From the NCBI GenBank assembly GCA_902386085.1, contig CABMIA010000196.1, forward strand, positions 1 through 7,891: a DNA stretch of 7,891 nt, in the 5' to 3' direction. The notes below the pieces were generated by a model. It had not been told where the DNA came from. It saw only the letters and a program-made list of their open reading frames with translations, and did not search any database. Source of the DNA: an uncultured archaeon. Lineage in GTDB: Archaea > Halobacteriota > Methanosarcinia > Methanosarcinales > Methanoperedenaceae. The position numbers and the translations under genes are program-made. This document shows positions 5,867-7,891 of the stretch, piece by piece. Numbering within the stretch: position 1 is the stretch's first letter; each line of letters opens with the position of its first letter.

Positions 5867-6541
5867 ATGGAATTCAATGCAATCGTGGTGGATGTTGACG
5901 GGACGATTACATACAGCGACAGAAGCATCGATTGCAGGGCGGTCGATGCGCTGCGCAGCCTGGAAGTTCCGGTGGTGATCGCCTCAGGGAACATCCTCTG
6001 TTTTGTGCGCGCGGTCGCGAAACTTGTCGGGACCGGCGGCATCGTGATAGCTGAGAACGGCGGCGTTGTAGAATGCGGCATCGTCGAATCCGATACCTCG
6101 CACATGAAAGAATGCGAGGAAGCCTTTGAATCCCTGAATGAACATTTTCCTCTTGAGCGGATCGACCCTGAGTACAGGAAGACTGAGATCGGCCTGCGGC
6201 GCAACTTTGATGTGGAAAGGGCGAGAGAACTCCTCAGGGATTATACGGAAGTCGATATCGTGGATACGGGTTTTGCCGTGCATATCAAAAGCAAAAGGAT
6301 GGACAAAGGCACAGGGCTCAAGCGCATCGCTGAACTGATGGGCATGGATGCGAAGGAGTTTGTGGCTATCGGGGATTCACCCAATGATATCGAGATGCTG
6401 AGTGCCTCAGGGTTTGGCGTGGCTGTGGGGAATGCGCATCCGAAGTTGAAGGAGGTGGCGGATATGGTTACGGAGGGGGAGCACGGGGCAGGGGTGGCGG
6501 AGGCGGTGGGGTGTTTGAAGGAGAGAGGGAGGATAAGATGA
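5867..6541 (+). CDS. Archaeal-type phosphoglycolate phosphatase (HAD superfamily)
   Basis: A 224-residue HAD hydrolase of the archaeal phosphoglycolate/sucrose-phosphatase-like group, expected to dephosphorylate 2-phosphoglycolate or a similar small phosphoester in the cytoplasm. HAD motifs are complete: motif I DVDGT at 9-13 (nucleophile D9, acid/base D11), motif II Ser40 in ASGN, motif III Lys147 in DKGTG, and motif IV GDSPND with D170 and D174. A type-II cap lies between motifs II and III. The start at 5867 puts motif I at the usual distance and follows GAGGAAG; an ATG at 5831 would add 12 residues. TATATAA at 5844-5850 is too close to the start to be an ordinary promoter. The stop overlaps the ATG of the next gene (ATGA), implying coupled translation. 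The exact substrate is less certain than the family. Confidence 0.88.
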   Translation: MEFNAIVVDVDGTITYSDRSIDCRAVDALRSLEVPVVIASGNILCFVRAVAKLVGTGGIVIAENGGVVECGIVESDTSHMKECEEAFESLNEHFPLERIDPEYRKTEIGLRRNFDVERARELLRDYTEVDIVDTGFAVHIKSKRMDKGTGLKRIAELMGMDAKEFVAIGDSPNDIEMLSASGFGVAVGNAHPKLKEVADMVTEGEHGAGVAEAVGCLKERGRIR

Positions 6542-6759
6542 TGCAGTGTCACTTTTGTGCAGGAGAAATGAAACAGGGAAAAGCCACCTATACGCTGGAT
6601 AGGGCAGATTATCATTTATTGATCCATGACGTGCCAGCGTGGATATGTGCGCAGTGCAAGGAGGATTATTTTGAAGAAAATGTGGTTGAGGTTATGCAGG
6701 AAATGATCAAGAAATTGGATGTGCTGGTCAATAAAGTGAGGCAGGCGGCGGTTGCTTAG
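6538..6759 (+). CDS. YgiT-type zinc-finger protein (MqsA antitoxin N-domain-like)
   Basis: A 73-residue protein with two CxxC pairs, C4/C7 (CHFC) and C37/C40 (CAQC), separated by about 30 residues. After 'ICAQCKEDYF' comes an amphipathic helix (about 47-70). This is the YgiT-type zinc-finger layout, known as the N-terminal half of the MqsA antitoxin and as small stand-alone proteins beside toxins. Here there is no C-terminal helix-turn-helix and no toxin gene adjacent. The upstream neighbour is the phosphatase, whose stop overlaps this ATG in ATGA. GGAGG at 6528-6532 supports the start at 6538; 6541 (ATG) and 6511 (GTG) are in-frame alternatives. A role as orphan antitoxin or small zinc-binding regulator is inference. 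Confidence 0.78.
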   Translation: MMQCHFCAGEMKQGKATYTLDRADYHLLIHDVPAWICAQCKEDYFEENVVEVMQEMIKKLDVLVNKVRQAAVA

Positions 6760-6798
6760 TAAACTTAAAATAATTGCTTGAGTCAGCAGGATGATATC

Positions 6799-6912
6799 AT
6801 GGAAGAGTTAGATTTCAAAAAACAGGTCGATGCTGGTTTGAAGGAGCTTGAACAAGGAAAGTGGATACCTCATGAAGAGGTAGAAAAACGGATGTCTAGG
6901 TGGTTTACTTAG
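6799..6912 (+). CDS. Short antitoxin-like peptide (37 residues)
   Basis: The frame reads MEELDFKKQVDAGLKEL, then EQGKWIPHEEVEKRMSRWFT and stop. The pattern 'GL.ELE.GK.IPHEEV..R...W' is typical, from memory, of the C-terminal part of small type II antitoxins of the RelB/ParD/CopG kind, such as '..G..VPHEEV...L..W'. Those proteins are usually about 70-90 residues, so this is either a minimal antitoxin or a truncated one that has lost its DNA-binding N-terminus. AGGATGAT before the ATG at 6799 is a fair ribosome binding site, and TTAAAATA around 6766-6773 is a possible TATA box. The next frame starts within 2 nt of its stop, the spacing of a toxin-antitoxin pair. The frame is short and the call is tentative. 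Confidence 0.5.
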   Translation: MEELDFKKQVDAGLKELEQGKWIPHEEVEKRMSRWFT

Positions 6913-6914
6913 AT

Positions 6915-7118
6915 ATGGAAACAATTAACAAAGAAGAATTATTATTCTATATTTCTAAAGAAACAATGCAGTATGAGGCGATGCGGGCAATCGGCAGATA
7001 TCTGACTGAAGAAGAATTAGATATGGCCAAAGATGGACTTGAATGGGGGCTGACGTTTGATATTGAGACGGTTTATAATACCATTTTATTTGAAATGATT
7101 AAAGATAAATGTCCGTAA
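6915..7118 (+). CDS. Small acidic protein of unknown function
   Basis: A 67-residue acidic, mostly helical protein that I do not recognise. It has no cysteines and no signal or membrane segment; the centre reads YLTEEELDMAKDGLEWGL, followed by TFDIETVYNTILFEMI. The ATG at 6915 is 2 nt after the stop of the 37-residue antitoxin-like peptide. AGGTGG at 6899-6903 lies at a long but usable distance. A GTG at 6900 would extend the protein by five residues and overlap the previous gene by 13 nt. Position alone suggests it could be the partner of the upstream peptide, but nothing in the sequence resembles a known toxin family. It is followed by a long AT-rich non-coding stretch. Confidence 0.6.
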   Translation: METINKEELLFYISKETMQYEAMRAIGRYLTEEELDMAKDGLEWGLTFDIETVYNTILFEMIKDKCP

Positions 7119-7158
7119 ATGGTGTGTGGGAGTGTAACTTTTTTTGCTGAAACTTCCT

Positions 7159-7476
7159 ATAATCATTACTGCTGCCGCAGAAATAAATAAAATTGTTCAA
7201 ATGTTTTACCTTCCTCCCAAATACTCCTATTTATCTTAAAACGAATTGGATATGGTCTAAAATTCTTTGTTTTCCCCCCGGATAACGAATGAATTTTATT
7301 ATTTTTTGATTCATTTTGTCAACTCACAATATTCAAATAGACTGATAAATAATTTTATGATATAACTTTCCTCACCCATCCTATACAAAAACAACTTCAG
7401 ACACATTCATTTTTGTTAAAGCATCTTAGAGCGAATATATTTATTATTATAAATATTACTTTACATAATCATTACT
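7159..7476. repeat. 12-bp direct repeat ATAATCATTACT flanking the methylase remnant
   Basis: ATAATCATTACT is found exactly at 7159-7170 and at 7465-7476, enclosing 294 bp that include the DNA methylase remnant. It could be a target-site duplication or recombination scar from a decayed insertion. The AT-rich context makes chance repetition of this length less improbable than usual. No terminal inverted repeats or transposase were seen. Confidence 0.35.
7231..7314 (-). pseudogene. Remnant of a D12-class DNA adenine (N6) methyltransferase, N-terminus only
   Basis: From ATG at 7314 the minus strand encodes 27 residues containing KFIRYPGGKQRIL before a TAA at 7231-7233. '(F/I)xRYPGGKxRIL' is the N-terminal SAM-binding signature of D12-class (Dam-like) DNA adenine methylases, which are normally about 250-300 residues. 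The expected FxEPFVGGGAxF motif does not follow in any frame. A second frame just downstream reads about 20 codons (IWEEGKTFEQFYLFL), which may be coincidence or a rearranged remnant. The G-run in the PGGK codons is six bases long. Such methylases often belong to restriction-modification systems or mobile elements, so this is probably a relic of one. Confidence 0.5.
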
Positions 7477-7526
7477 ATTTATTACTCTTTTATTGTTTGC
7501 GTACTATATAGTTTTATTTGTCTTGA

Positions 7527-7694
7527 CTATTCAAGCGTTCCTGTGATCTTTATTGCTCTTTTCTTGCAATCTTACTTCTCCACGGTGTGTGGAATGACAG
7601 CCCCAACATTAAGACGTTTCAAAATATCATGCAGCAGTTGAAACTTTCGGATCTCGCAGAATGCACTTATTACGCTGGTATCCAGGACTATCAA
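7527..7694 (-). pseudogene. Broken PIN-domain (VapC-like) toxin gene
   Basis: Starting at TTG (7694), whose bases overlap the antitoxin stop as TTGA, the frame encodes a clear PIN-domain N-terminus: IVLDTSVISAF with the first metal-binding Asp, then FQLLHDIL and AVIPHTVEK. It hits TAA at 7572-7574 after 40 residues, where a PIN protein should run to about 130-150. Reading on in the same frame gives DCKKRAIKITGTLE to TAG at 7527. ITGTL resembles the strand near the C-terminal end of PIN domains (..VTGTLG.L). This suggests an internal deletion of most of the domain plus a nonsense codon. The remaining acidic catalytic residues are missing, so no nuclease activity is expected. Confidence 0.6.
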
Positions 7695-7891
7695 TCTTTG
7701 ATCTCCTTCAGGGTTTCATAGTCCTCTTTAAGCTCTCTGGAACCCTCAGCGCCAAGTCTTATTTTTATTCCTTTTTCTTTCAGGATCTCCTTCATCTTTA
7801 TTGAAACACCAGCTATACTGGCAGCCCTGGCAAGGGATACTTTTTTATCTCTATAGAGGGCAACCGCTATTTCCTTTTCATCATACTCGCG
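7691..7891 (-). CDS. UPF0175-family antitoxin, C-terminal part (cut by window edge)
   Basis: An open minus-strand frame of 66 residues, entering from the right edge and ending at TGA 7691-7693. It reads YDEKEIAVALYRDKKVSLARAASIAGVS in segments, then KEILKEKGIKIRLG and an acidic tail (ELKEDYETLKEIKD). The 'Y.E.EIA..LY..GKVSL..AA..AG.S...'-like helix-turn-helix is characteristic of UPF0175, small archaeal and cyanobacterial DNA-binding proteins usually encoded just before a PIN toxin. That is the order here: its stop overlaps the TTG of the broken PIN gene in TTGA. The visible part is intact, so this may be an orphan antitoxin kept after the toxin decayed. The start lies outside the window. Confidence 0.8.
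   Translation of the reverse strand, partial: REYDEKEIAVALYRDKKVSLARAASIAGVSIKMKEILKEKGIKIRLGAEGSRELKEDYETLKEIKD

Larger units (their letters stand above)
7119..7526. other. AT-rich stretch without intact genes; contains gene remnants and a 12-bp direct repeat
   Basis: About 400 bp of AT-rich DNA with frequent stops in all frames. I see no tRNA, no convincing promoter-gene pair and no structured RNA. It holds a 27-codon fragment of a D12-class DNA adenine methylase on the minus strand (7231-7314). A 22-codon minus-strand frame at 7311-7379 has a stop that overlaps the ATG of that fragment (ATGA). A perfect 12-bp direct repeat brackets them, and a 10-bp palindrome, ACTATATAGT, lies at 7503-7512. 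I read it as degenerate accessory DNA. Confidence 0.6.

Noticed and set aside
5764..6204. Leftward 146-codon open frame opposite the phosphatase gene
   Set aside because: It overlaps the HAD motif I and II coding region in antisense and has no domain; the plus-strand gene has all catalytic motifs.
7340..7368. Box C/D-like small RNA suggested by CTGA followed by ATGATA
   Set aside because: Only one partial box pair is present, in the wrong order and without flanking stem; AT-rich sequence yields such matches by chance.
7503..7512. ACTATATAGT palindrome as promoter or operator
   Set aside because: No gene starts at a suitable distance on either strand, and the surrounding DNA is highly AT-rich.

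Overview
The window is a piece of a euryarchaeal chromosome, most likely from the Methanosarcinales or the related ANME-2 / Methanoperedens lineage. The evidence is archaeal throughout: the cluster L7Ae-S28e-L24e-Ndk, a RadA recombinase with an N-terminal helix-hairpin-helix, an OB-fold RPA, an archaeal-type HAD phosphoglycolate phosphatase, TATA-box promoters, short GGTGA-type ribosome binding sites and U-rich stops. The lineage is inferred from gene content and protein style; no 16S or other marker is present.

Left part (1-2130). Leftward genes are the start of a probable SAM-dependent methyltransferase (cut by the window edge) and, upstream of it, a complete trpD (anthranilate phosphoribosyltransferase). 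trpD has a good archaeal promoter, and four TGTACA-like hexamers at exactly 10-bp intervals lie between its TATA box and start codon. These resemble the TRP boxes bound by the archaeal tryptophan repressor TrpY. Divergent from trpD is an unrecognised membrane-anchored, sequon-rich exported protein.

Centre (2131-5738). A tight rightward operon encodes ribosomal proteins L7Ae, S28e and L24e plus nucleoside diphosphate kinase. Each internal ribosome binding site overlaps or abuts the preceding stop codon. The L7Ae leader holds a candidate kink-turn directly against the Shine-Dalgarno sequence, which suggests translational autoregulation. Next come two separately promoted genes of homologous recombination: a three-OB-fold RPA, which coats single-stranded DNA, and RadA, which forms the strand-exchange filament.

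Right part (5739-7891). A compact intergenic region full of small direct and inverted repeats precedes a phosphoglycolate phosphatase. Its stop codon overlaps the start of a YgiT/MqsA-type zinc-finger protein. From there the region looks accessory: a 37-residue antitoxin-like peptide and an unrecognised 67-residue acidic protein. An AT-rich stretch of about 400 bp follows, with a 27-codon remnant of a D12-class DNA adenine methylase. Finally there is a leftward toxin-antitoxin locus in which the UPF0175 antitoxin is open to the window edge but the PIN toxin is broken. I read 6538-7891 as a decaying defence and toxin-antitoxin region next to a conserved housekeeping block. No tRNA, rRNA, CRISPR array or intact mobile element was seen.
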